Below, piece after piece: positions 1-7,600 of a DNA stretch of 12,500 bases. The translations under genes and the position numbers were made by a program. Source of the DNA: Actinidia chinensis (Eukaryota; Streptophyta; Magnoliopsida; Ericales; Actinidiaceae); the NCBI GenBank assembly GCA_009663005.1, contig CM018893.1, positions 13,221,052 through 13,233,551 of the forward strand, written 5' to 3'. A model generated the notes under the pieces. It did not search any database. It saw nothing but the letters and a program-made list of their open reading frames with translations, and was not told where the DNA came from. How positions within the stretch are numbered: the first letter of the stretch is position 1; each line of letters opens with the position of its first letter.

Positions 1-99
1 ATGGTTTACTTTTATGCAATGTTTGGTTGGTCAATGGAATAGTCATTTCATTTGATAATTTATTCTAGTATTTTGTTGATAAAAACTATTGAAATAGTC

Positions 100-137
<38 letters not shown>

Positions 138-156
138 CATATACATTATATTTTTA

Positions 157-196
<40 letters not shown>

Positions 197-199
197 TAG

Positions 200-299
200 T
201 TTGAATTTTGGAGTAAATTTTGCAAACCTAATACAAATACACCAGAGCTGGTCCAAAATCATATCCAGACATATTGCAGCAGTAGAAATGTTTTAAAAC
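200..299 (+). other. Exon-like open stretch, unidentified (possible 100-nt exon)
   Basis: A pyrimidine-rich tract ending CTCTACTGTAG at 189-199 looks like a good splice acceptor, and GTAAGC at 300-305 looks like a good donor. Between them one frame is open for 33 codons, with mixed residues such as Trp, Cys, Pro and His that are less biased than random AT-rich translation (it begins FEFWSKFCKPN). Without splicing the frame continues to TAA at 329-331, so this could instead be a terminal exon. A second acceptor-like TTTTTTCAG ends at 322, but it would make a 23-nt intron, too short for plants. The protein family was not recognised. This may be part of a gene extending left of the window, a pseudogene fragment or chance. 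Confidence 0.25.
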
Positions 300-340
300 G
301 TAAGCAAATTTTCTTTTTTCAGATTTTGTAAAGCCATTTG

Positions 341-371
<31 letters not shown>

Positions 372-415
372 CCCTAAACGTTGACTTTATTTAGAATGAG
401 TCTTTTGGTTTACTT

Positions 416-417
<2 letters not shown>

Positions 418-454
<37 letters not shown>

Positions 455-470
455 TATATTATATATATTT
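418..470. repeat. TA dinucleotide microsatellite
   Basis: A nearly pure run of TA units covers about 418-449 and continues as imperfect TA/ATT units to about 470. It is a simple sequence repeat, likely variable in length between individuals. It directly abuts the GC-rich foldback cluster that follows. Confidence 0.95.
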
Positions 471-486
471 TGCAATTTTATACATT

Positions 487-512
487 GGGCGCTTTATTCT
501 AAAAGGCGCGCT

Positions 513-560
<48 letters not shown>

Positions 561-561
561 C
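487..561. repeat. GC-rich foldback cluster (AAAAGGCGCG / CGCGCCTTTT)
   Basis: AAAAGGCGCG at 501-510 and CGCGCCTTTT at 521-530 are perfect 10-bp inverted arms with a 10-nt loop. A further AAAAGGC plus GGCGCG (532-546) pairs with CGCCTTT near 554-560, so several alternative hairpins share the same arms. The GC content contrasts sharply with the surrounding AT-rich DNA. Similar GGCGC-rich dispersed repeats are common in plant intergenic DNA, but the family was not identified. The cluster lies between the TA microsatellite and the LTR internal region, so it may belong to the retroelement or be a separate insertion. Confidence 0.7.
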
Positions 562-666
562 ACAACACTGGTCGAATAGTAAAGGGAGATTAACAGATTA
601 GAAGTTGATGGTGGTCAACGAAAGAAAGTGGTGGTGTGGTGGTGGAACCTTAACCCTAATTAGGGG
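562..666 (-). mobile_element. Putative internal region of a small LTR retroelement (non-coding)
   Basis: This stretch lies immediately downstream of the primer-binding site when read on the reverse strand. It has no recognisable gag or pol coding sequence. It contains a short GTGGTGGTG-rich patch (about 629-645) and a perfect 12-bp palindrome CCCTAATTAGGG at 654-665. No second LTR or clear polypurine tract was found at lower coordinates, so the left extent is uncertain and the element is probably truncated. Confidence 0.4.
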
Positions 667-678
667 GCTCTGATACCA
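667..678 (-). promoter_or_regulatory. Retrotransposon primer-binding site (initiator tRNA-Met)
   Basis: On the reverse strand this reads TGGTATCAGAGC, the exact 12-nt complement of the 3' end of plant initiator tRNA-Met. Most plant Copia, many Gypsy and most TRIM elements use it to prime reverse transcription. It directly abuts the CAACA end of the adjacent LTR with no spacer, which is the expected arrangement and fixes the orientation as reverse strand. Confidence 0.9.
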
Positions 679-820
679 TGTTGTTTAGGAAAAAACTGAA
701 TTAAGGTTGAGTTTGAGAGTCCTCTTACCTTTTATATTAATAATCAGAAATAAATAATTACACACAAGTCCCTCAATGATAACCTAATAATAAAAAATAT
801 AAATAAACTAATATCTAACA
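679..820 (-). mobile_element. Short LTR (142 bp), TRIM-like or Copia-derived
   Basis: Read on the reverse strand the segment starts TGTTAGATATTAG and ends CCTAAACAACA, giving the canonical TG...CA ends with a TGTT/AACA terminal inverted repeat. The 3' end sits flush against the tRNA-Met primer site. ATATAAAAGG (plus-strand 728-737) is a plausible LTR TATA box, with a transcription start expected about 30 bp downstream. At 142 bp the LTR falls in the range of terminal-repeat retrotransposons in miniature (TRIMs), although some degenerate Copia LTRs are also short. Only one LTR is visible, so this would be the 5' LTR of a truncated copy. The family is not assigned. Confidence 0.75.
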
Positions 821-1347
821 CATTATATACCTTTAATCTTTATTTTAGAAGTCATGAGTTTTATTTTTTGCATCATGCTCTTGATATCTATATTTATTTT
901 ATCAAACTTGTGCTCTCCAATTGGAGAATGAATACCTTCTATTTTCTTTTCCACATAGGGAATACATGTTTGAGTTATTCATGCATTTGATATATTGTTA
1001 ATGGGGTTTCTACTGCAAAATGGTACTTGGATTTAAAGGATATGCGTTGTGACCTTGATCCTGTATTAATTGCTAATCATGTGAGGTAACCCGAGTTGTT
1101 TCTTTATTACTAATTTAAATATCAAATTATTAACTATTGCACTTTGGGCATTAAGGAACCATTTCAAAAGTAAGTATGAGAAAATAGCGGTCAGGTAACG
1201 GATCATAATCCTATGGGTGAAATAGACAATATGAAGCCTTTTATAGAATAATGGAACCTTTCCTTGTTTGTGTATATTTCTGGAGGGAGAAGGAGGGTAG
1301 TCAATTTTTTCCGGACCATATTCCACGTGTTTTAGTTATGTACTTAA
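821..1347. other. AT-rich stretch with no firm feature
   Basis: No gene or element is supported here. One short frame at about 991-1086 is open after TGA and reads through WYLDLKDMRCDLDPVLIANH to a GTGAG/GTAACC donor-like site near 1080-1090. No convincing acceptor precedes it, so an exon is only a weak possibility. Confidence 0.4.
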
Positions 1348-1349
1348 TA

Positions 1350-1625
1350 CTTCCTTCATCCCAATTTGTTGTTGTCTATTTTGGAGAATCCAACTTTTTA
1401 AATAGTCAAAAATGCTACACATTAAAAGCCTTAAACTTTTCAAAAATTAGCCTTCAATAGTTTGAGATTAACTAAAATTGGAAAAGTGGAGTGCCATTTC
1501 AATTTAAAAGTGAAATGGAAAATGGGAAGTTCACTATATTTTGGTAGTTGACCTTTTAAAGTAGACGACTATTTTGGGACATCCAAAAAGAAAAAAGTGG
1601 ACAAATAAAATGGATATTTTAGAAA
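1350..1625. mobile_element. Stowaway-like MITE (Tc1/mariner), decayed
   Basis: The left end CTTCCTTCATCCC at 1350-1362, preceded by TA at 1348-1349, is a diverged form of the Stowaway terminus CTCCCTCCGTCCC. It is followed by the typical TGTTGTCTATTTTGG subterminal sequence. The right part carries the matching inverted segments: TATTTTGGGACATCC at 1570-1584, then GTGGACAAATAAAATGG at 1597-1613. The final inverted repeat has lost most of its match, so the right boundary is approximate. Stowaway MITEs are non-autonomous and are mobilised by mariner-type transposases encoded elsewhere. The element codes for nothing; short open frames inside it are incidental. Confidence 0.75.
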
Positions 1626-2526
1626 TTTCCAACATCTTTATTACATAGGTTCGTAGTATTTTACTTTTAATATTTTATTTAATTGTGTATTTTTCTTTCG
1701 TTTTTCTTTCTTTATTGTTGGTGTAAGGCGTGTACAGGGAATCACTATTAACTAGTGGATTCTCAATTATCCACTCGCTATTATGCTCTCTTCATTTATT
1801 TTTTTATATTAATACACCTCCTTTGTTCTGGCCAGACAAATTGTCTTTTCCTCCCTTAATTCTTGCTTAAAAACTTGAAGCATAGTTTTGATGCTTTTTC
1901 AACCCTAATGCGTGCTTATTGTGTGAAAAGTTGTGATTTGTTTATGTTAAAAACTTGAAATAAGTTGATTTGCTCTTTCCATTTTTTTTCTTGTTTGATT
2001 TTTTTTAGGAGAACTAATAAGCTGAAATCAAACAATAATATTTTGGATGATGTCATATTGATATTCATGCACCTCTAGTTGGATTTCAAAGATAAGCCTT
2101 TAAAAGGCATATTTCTTAATTGGTCATGTATTTGTATGCAATTATATTAGAAATTCAACTTGCTTAGCAACACACAGGTTCCTGTTCGATTGTATGTTTT
2201 ACATTTTAGTTTGGCCCCAAATTTTTCAATATTTTTATCACAGGCAAGAATACTATTGTGCGAGGTATATGTGCACAAGTTTTTGGACTGTTCACTGTAA
2301 AGCTTGTTCGTATTGTATCTTCCAATGAAATCTCTTTTTCATTTACCTCCAAGGTTGGCAGTGTGTAACATACTAAAGTTTAAATTAAAATTACACTGTT
2401 TAGAGTGATGCTATTCCTTCAATATAGTTGTTTTAACACTTATTGTAGTTGTCCATCATGTTGATGCTTCTCGGACAAAGTTCGAGGGAAGTCTCATTTG
2501 CTTTTGGTTGGTGATTCAGGTGACTT
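1626..2526. other. Intron-like T-rich stretch; possible 21-nt micro-exon
   Basis: The stretch is pyrimidine-rich and intron-like, with no recognisable gene. TTTTTATCACAG at 2232-2243 followed by 21 nt (2244-2264) and GTATAT at 2265-2270 forms a possible micro-exon. Another acceptor-like TTTTTTTTAG ends near 2009 before a short open frame. An open frame near 2440-2519, following TTATTGTAG, reads VHHVDASRTKFEGSLICFW and ends at a CAG/GTGAC donor-like site. None of these matches a known family, and AT-rich DNA produces such signals by chance. Confidence 0.3.
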
Positions 2527-2612
2527 TTTAGATCCTGCATGTAAAGTATTTAGAATTTGATATACAAATTTTAGATCCCGCATGTAATGTATTTGGTATT
2601 TGATATGCAATT
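2527..2612. repeat. 43-bp tandem duplication (two copies)
   Basis: The segment beginning GATCCTGCATGTAAAGTATT at 2531 recurs as GATCCCGCATGTAATGTATT at 2574, a period of 43 bp with about 36 of 43 positions identical and no indels. The copies have diverged by substitutions only, which suggests an old local duplication. No function is evident. Confidence 0.85.
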
Positions 2613-2913
2613 TTTTTTCCTGTATTCTTCCTCTGACTTAAATTCCAATATGACAGAATTACATTGCCCACCCATGGTCATTGCTTCCTTGAACTTGCTT
2701 AGTATCCATGAACTGATGGGACCATTTCTAATAGAATATATTTATGAAAAGGTGATGAAAAAGGCCTTTTCGGCATTCCTTACACTCTTCCTCTGCAGTT
2801 TTTCTTGTACTTTTAACTCTTTGGTCTTTGGAAACAAGAAGGTTGTCTCCTCACTTTCTTATGTTATTTTGACTATTTTTAAGAAGTTATGGGGATTTTT
2901 TTGGGGGTCTTAA
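2587..2913 (+). CDS. Unassigned 108-aa open frame, doubtful
   Basis: The frame starts inside the second copy of the 43-bp duplication and ends at TAA 2911-2913. The predicted product is hydrophobic and rich in Phe, Leu, Ser and Tyr, as expected from T-rich DNA. A middle segment (about residues 24-60) has a more mixed composition. There is no signal of a known domain, no clear start context, and the ATG lies in duplicated sequence. It is most likely fortuitous; at best it overlaps an exon of an unrecognised gene. Confidence 0.1.
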   Translation: MYLVFDMQFFFLYSSSDLNSNMTELHCPPMVIASLNLLSIHELMGPFLIEYIYEKVMKKAFSAFLTLFLCSFSCTFNSLVFGNKKVVSSLSYVILTIFKKLWGFFWGS

Positions 2914-2993
2914 AGATTTTAGTACTATTTGATTTTAGTACTGAATATTCAGTTTTACAAAACTGGTTTTTAAGTGATTTGTTTGTCTTTGAT

Positions 2994-3115
2994 GTGTGTG
3001 TGTGAGAGAGAAGGGAGGAGGGCGAAAGGGAGCGTGCGAGATAGAGATACGGAGAGAGGCAATCCTCCTTCTATACATTAGGGTTTCTAGAGAGAGCGTA
3101 ATCCTCCCTCTGCAC
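2994..3115 (+). promoter_or_regulatory. GT/GA-rich tract with telo-box, leader-like
   Basis: A short (GT)n(GA)n microsatellite at 2994-3010 opens a GA-rich, relatively GC-rich stretch containing TAGGGTTTCTAGAGAGAG at 3079-3096. TAGGGTTT is the reverse of the plant telo-box AAACCCTA. This combination, followed by CT-rich sequence, is typical of plant transcription-start regions and 5' leaders. An imperfect direct repeat is present: GAGAGGCAATCCTCCTTCT near 3054 and GAGAGCGTAATCCTCCCTCT near 3093, spaced about 39 bp. No coding sequence clearly follows, so a promoter or leader role is inferred from composition only. Confidence 0.35.
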
Positions 3116-3426
3116 TTCTTCTACTGGTTGTTTTGATTGCATGGTTTGTATCTCTTAGTCCGCACGTATGATTAGCTTGGCCTATCTTACCTTTGTATGA
3201 GGACTCAAATATTCTCAAGCTTTCATCTTCTCAATCAATTTAGTCTTGTATCTGTTAAGCTTTGGGTCATATTTCTTTATATCTCTGAATTTAATTTTGT
3301 TGCTGCAATTTTCCATGGACCTATGTTGGTGAGTTTTGTTTGCATATAATTTTATTCAATGATTTACCTACGCGTGGACAGTGTGATGCTCAATATTTTA
3401 TCAGAGTTGGTCTTGTTGTTCCTTTA
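3116..3426. other. T-rich stretch, nothing identified
   Basis: This is T-rich plant-intron-like DNA, compatible with a 5' leader intron downstream of the GA-rich tract. No open frame, repeat or element could be supported. Confidence 0.4.
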
Positions 3427-3570
3427 GGTTGTGTTTGTATAAGGATTTTGATAGAGGAAAAACAAAAGGAAAAGGAAAAATTAATGGATTGAACGATTCA
3501 GATTTTAATCTTTTTCGTTTACATTTCTTTTCCTTTCACAAATTCCTCCCTAAATCCTTGATTCAAGTAC
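3427..3570. mobile_element. Small imperfect foldback, possible MITE
   Basis: The left arm at 3441-3474 (AAGGATTTTGATAGAGG followed by AAAGGAAAAG) is matched in inverted orientation by CTTTTCCTTTCAC... CTCCCTAAATCCTT at about 3528-3559. That makes a hairpin of roughly 30-bp imperfect arms around a short loop. The arms begin near GTTGTGTTTGTATAAGG, resembling the GTGTTTG-type ends of small TIR elements. Terminal repeats and target duplication are not clear, so the superfamily is not assigned. Confidence 0.4.
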
Positions 3571-4196
3571 AGCTTTATTGTTTGTAGGTTTTGTGTTAGC
3601 TTTGTTGAATAATGCATGTTGTTTCTTGTCATTTTTTAGTTTCTTGTGTTGATAATAATTTGTCATCTAAGGCAAAAGGGAGACTGGAATTTTGAAAGTT
3701 CATGCATGATAAGTTTCGTCAAGTTCTGTTGATTTGTCCACTTACTCCAAGAACTTACCTTGTATGCAGTTTTCTTTGGCCTTACTGAATCACGTGCTTT
3801 CATTTCACGCCCTACGCCCTGCCAATAATATGACTGAAATACCATACACCCAAATTATTAGGATTTTGATCGACTAATTTAGGTTTGCCAGCATAAGATT
3901 TCCATGCGACCCAGTTGGGCGTGATCAATTTGTTGGTATCATTGGAATGTCTTGCTATTTCATTATATTTCTAGCTTGTTAACTTTCATTTGTTTGGTGT
4001 GCATCACATGGTGTGGCTTCTAGAATCTCATTATTATTATATGTGTGTGTATAATTAGATAAAAATAAACCTCAGAATCCTTTGCCTGGGGTGGTGGTTT
4101 AGCAAATCTGATTGGAACTAGTCCCAATTGAAAACTATCATCGTTGCTTGCATCCTTTGGGTAATTTGGAAACCAAGAAATAGGTCAAATATTTGA
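3571..4196. other. Non-coding stretch, nothing firm
   Basis: No gene or element is supported. There is a small ATT/GT simple-repeat patch near 4029-4050. A short reverse-strand frame at 3663-3845 has no recognisable content and is regarded as chance. Confidence 0.4.
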
Positions 4197-4442
4197 TGCA
4201 TCCCCCTCTTTCCCTTTTCAAGTTTCACTGAATCATCGCAACTCTTTGTTGATGTCTCCGTAGCTTTTCCCCTTAGCTCCACTACTCCTGCCAGTAGTGA
4301 TTCTTTCAGCTTACACTCAGGCTTAAGTTCAGCTGCTTCTAATAAGAGTTTTGTTTTGTGGGGAAAATCAGAGGGGTGCTGTTTCCATTCTTCCCAAGTT
4401 CTTGATGCTTATTGTGCTAGTTGTGCAAACTATGATGGTAAA
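4197..4442 (+). other. Ser/Cys-rich open stretch, exon-like, unidentified
   Basis: After TGA at 4194-4196 one frame stays open for 82 codons to TAA at 4443-4445. The translation is Ser-rich in its first two thirds and ends with a Cys-rich stretch, CCFHSSQVLDAYCASCANYDG. It contains no in-frame ATG. The tract CTCTTTCCCTTTTCAAG ending near 4222 is a strong acceptor, and GATG/GTAAAT at 4434-4442 is a plausible donor, so a 4223-4436 exon is possible. Base composition is less AT-rich than the surroundings. No family was recognised. A decayed coding fragment or chance openness are the alternatives. Confidence 0.3.
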
Positions 4443-5470
4443 TAAGTGGGAGTGGGAATAATGTTTAAACTCAGTTCTTGAAAAATGGGATCCCTGTTAA
4501 AGAAAATCCAAGTGCAAGGTCATTGTGTCCATATTGTCAGAGGCACTAAAATGAGCATCAAATCAGTCTTATTCTCATGTTACCATCATTTGGAGATCAC
4601 TTTCTTTTTACTAAAAACAGGAGGACAATTAGGAAATCAATGCTTTTGCAACCCCGGTGTTTCTATGACTTCTGTTTTCCAGTGTGATGAAGTGGGCATT
4701 GCCATGACGACAACTAAGGTGCCTAAGACACAGGTTTCTTCGTCTTTATTTGGTCTGTCACTTCTCTTGACATCAGTGTGTTAAGGTTTGGATTAGAGTA
4801 TTTTGTTTTCATTAGCTAGCGAACATGTAAGGATGATAATAATAATTGGCTTCATTTCCACAATTGCAGGTTTAATTCAGTCGTCCATTCTGATTATAAG
4901 TGGTTTGATTTGAATGTTGTGCAGGGACTTCTTTTTTATCAACATGTGTCGGTGGCTGCAAAAAGTGGACAATATGCAAGTATTTTGAACTTGCACATGT
5001 AGTATTGTTTAATTGAATGATGATTTTAATATTTATTTTGTTCTAGGTGGAGGTCAAATTATTTTTTACCTTCGGTGCAAGTTGTTGGAATAAGAGGCAG
5101 TTCAAACAAACCTACCAAAACCCCTTCATTATTAGAACAAAGGTGTGCTTTCAATCATCATTTATGGTTCGCAAGGTATGCTCTTCTTCAAGGCAGTATT
5201 AACTTGGCCTTTATGATTATGATTGTTCATGGTATTATTATTGTTGTTATTACAAATGACTATCTAATCATTTCATCTATGTCATTTTATGAACGTGCGC
5301 ATTCTAATTAGTGGGAACATATATGAAGATGTCAAAGACAACAATATCAACTCTAGAAGCAATCTCAAATTACAAAATTTGTTCTACCATGCATTAAAAC
5401 AAATCCACATATACGTGTATATTAGTAACAACTTTCTCAAATTACTAACTTGGTTCATAGAAGTGAAAAG
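4443..5470 (+). other. Broken open frames, possible degraded coding sequence
   Basis: Downstream of the Ser/Cys-rich stretch, short open segments occur in different frames. One of 26 codons ends LCPYCQRH before TAA at 4547-4549. A 99-codon ATG frame spans 4485-4784. An open stretch from about 5047, after TTTTGTTCTAG, runs to a CGCAAG/GTATGC donor-like site near 5176. Several CAG acceptors (for example TTGCAG ending 4869 and TGTGCAG ending 4925) also look intronic. Together these suggest exons of an unrecognised or decayed gene, but the pieces do not join into a protein I can identify, so no gene model is proposed. Confidence 0.2.
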
Positions 5471-5488
5471 GTAATCTAGTAGAACTTA

Positions 5489-5760
5489 CATCAAGCCACC
5501 ATGCTGAGTCGTGTATAGAGCTGAAATCAAGCCACACTTGTTCAATCAAGCCACACTAGTCGGGTATAAAGTTGCTCGGGCTTGGCTCGACTACCATAGA
5601 CTCTAGTTCAATCTTTTGCATGAGCTCGAGCAATTAAGAATGCTCCACGGTCAAGTTTGGCTTGTGGTGCAAGTCATTTGATTGTAATAAGCTCGGTTTA
5701 GCTTGTTGAGTTATTTAAGTCGAACTCGAGCTTGTGCATGTTGTAGCTATGCTTGTTTTA
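5489..5760. repeat. GAGCTCGAGC / AATCAAGCC-rich repeat remnant
   Basis: The 14-mer AATCAAGCCACACT occurs at 5525-5538 and again at 5544-5557, with a related ATCAAGCCAC at 5490-5499. Downstream lie GCTCGGGCTTGGCTCGAC (about 5574-5591), GAGCTCGAGC (5622-5631) and GAACTCGAGCTTG (5722-5734). Dispersed plant repeats with alternating GAGCTCGAGC and GGCTTG motifs are common, and this looks like a diverged copy. No ends or target duplications could be defined and the class is unknown. Confidence 0.5.
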
Positions 5761-5770
5761 CAATATTAAC

Positions 5771-6172
5771 TTAGCCAGTCTTACTTTCCCAATTTTTGTC
5801 AAGGCTAACTTTCCCAATCATTTGTAAGCTTTTGACTCATTTTGTGGATTAGGAAAACCACTTTGTTGATTAGTATGTAGTATTCAAAGACTGATCAAAT
5901 TGGGATGTGTGGAAGGTCATTAAACCAAGAAAAACTTCAAAATTTCTAGGTATTGAGAGCCAGAAACAAACCGTGAACGCACCCAGTCAGGCTTGATGCT
6001 CGGAACTATGTTATTCTCAAAATTCCAAAGATTTTTAATGTGGGGGGATGATGAAATACATATTTACCGTTATAGAGAACTTCAGTTAGGTGTGTTTGCA
6101 TCAAAGAATACAAGACCTAATGAATAAAGTCGCTAAGTTGGAGTCATCAGGGCAATAGATATAGTCAACACC
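5771..6172. other. No identifiable feature
   Basis: This is moderately AT-rich sequence with no open frame of note and no inverted or direct repeat that I could support. Confidence 0.4.
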
Positions 6173-6276
6173 GAGCAACGGCAAAATTTGTCAATGGTGG
6201 ACGATGGAGCTATCTGTCATGTTGCCAGTGAGCGACGACAAAATCTGTTGATGGTCGGCGATGGAGCTATCTGTCA
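6173..6276. repeat. 57-bp tandem duplication (two copies)
   Basis: GAGCAACGGCAAAATTTG at 6173 and GAGCGACGACAAAATCTG at 6230 begin two copies offset by exactly 57 bp. Over the 47-bp conserved part 40 positions match, ending in a perfect shared run GCGATGGAGCTATCTGTCA-like (GATGGAGCTATCTGTCA in both). There are no indels and the period is a multiple of three. The local sequence is also less AT-rich than its surroundings. A coding origin is conceivable but no long frame supports it. Confidence 0.9.
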
Positions 6277-6489
6277 AATGCTTGGACAAGGATGGAAACA
6301 ACGATGGGTTTTGGTTTCCAGTCTGAAATGAATACGTTTTAGCTACTATATGGACCTGTTTTAGTAAGGCTAAAATGGAATTGTTTTAGGGCACTTTAAA
6401 TCTGTTGCGCCGTGCTACAGTATCCCCAAACCCATGGAGAACATGGGTGTTAATTGAATTAGTTAGCATTATTTTGAGGTGATGAGTTA
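6277..6489. other. Flank of the PIF/Harbinger-like element, nothing identified
   Basis: This is unremarkable sequence between the tandem duplication and the transposon. It ends in the TTA (6487-6489) that forms the left target duplication. Confidence 0.4.
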
Positions 6490-6846
6490 GAGCATCTCCA
6501 ACAGATGCACCAACTTAAAATTTTAGACAAAGTAAGGAGTCTTTAACACTAAAACAGGCTCCAACAAAGTTCTTTCGCGGCCTATTTTTGGGAGTAACTA
6601 TTCTCCCTAAGAGTAAAGAACCAATATCCTAACTCTCTCTCCTGCAGAACACCCTAGGGTTCCATTCTGTGCAAAAATAGATGAGGTTCCATTTTGGGTA
6701 CACAATGAATTTTTATTTTTATTTATTGTATTTTCGAGTTTTTTCTTGTTCAATTTCCCTAGGGTAGGAACTGCTGGACTTTTCGATTTCAGAGATCATA
6801 GTTTCTTTCAAAGTGCAAAATAGGAGGATGCTTTATTTTTTCTTCT

Positions 6847-6921
6847 ATGAGCTCTGAAGTTCTTTGCTATCCTCGTGAGCCTGCAATACTCTTTCAATTG
6901 ATTGAAGATGCTGATGAGTGA
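6847..6921 (+). CDS. 24-codon small ORF inside the transposon, doubtful
   Basis: ATG at 6847 opens a 24-residue frame (begins MSSEVLCYPREPAILFQLIE) ending TGA at 6919-6921. Its composition is balanced and not obviously driven by AT bias. It sits in a stretch with plant leader-like motifs (CTAGGGTTCC near 6652 and CTAGGGTTTC near 6980). It could be a fragment of host gene sequence captured by the transposon, or an upstream ORF, but the length gives no statistical support. Confidence 0.12.
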   Translation: MSSEVLCYPREPAILFQLIEDADE

Positions 6922-7600
6922 TTTGCACCACATTTGATTCTTTTTCAATTCTTTTTAGAGGGATGAGAATTTTGATTTGCTAGGGTTTCTATTCGAGTGT
7001 TGTGTTTTGATTTGGGTTTGTGATGACATAGGCGCTAGGGTATAAAGAGGAGAAAACAAATGGAAAAAGTAATCTAATTATGAAATAAAAATAATATTTA
7101 AAGAAAATAGAAAAGGAGTAAGAAGTATTATTGGAGAAGATAATTACAAAGTGTTCTCCTAAAATTAATGAGTCCCTTATTTTATTAAAATTTGAAAAGA
7201 AAAAAAAAAAGTCTTGCTCGAGTCTTTAGCCTATATTGCCCATGTAATCTAACCTTTCTGAGGCATGAGTTTAACGGGATGAAAGAGTTCGAAGCTGTTC
7301 CCTTCCTTTCTTCTTCTAAATATTTGAGTGAGTTACAATATTCTCTTATCATAACGAAGTGGTATGATAGTCCATTAAGAATTTCTAAGAACGAGAAAGA
7401 CGGGGTCACAGGGCCGTTTTGGAGCATCACCAACTCACTCTCCAAGACTTTCATTTCAACAAATTAGGGACTGAAAACACAAAAAGTAAAGTCCCAGCTC
7501 TCTATGCCAAGTTTTGCTACAATGCCTCACCACATACAATGCCTCCCCACATCTAGGAAGGCATTGTTCACTCTTTGATCAATTTTATTTTAAAGAGATG

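Noticed and set aside
300..322. A 23-nt intron between GTAAGC and TTTTTTCAG
   Set aside because: It is far below the minimum length of spliceable plant introns.
1066..1326. 86-codon reverse frame
   Set aside because: It is low in similarity to anything recognisable, AT-driven in composition and lacks splice or start context.
1251..1460. 69-codon forward frame
   Set aside because: Its second half lies inside the Stowaway-like MITE and its composition is that of the non-coding repeat.
7408..7415. CAGGGCCG as a left partner for the hAT-like end at 8871
   Set aside because: The 8-bp flanks do not match, and the intervening span crosses the right boundary of the PIF/Harbinger-like element.
7185..7467. 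Overlapping 89-91 codon frames on both strands
   Set aside because: They overlap almost completely on opposite strands inside the PIF/Harbinger-like element, start or end in a poly-A run, and show no recognisable domain.
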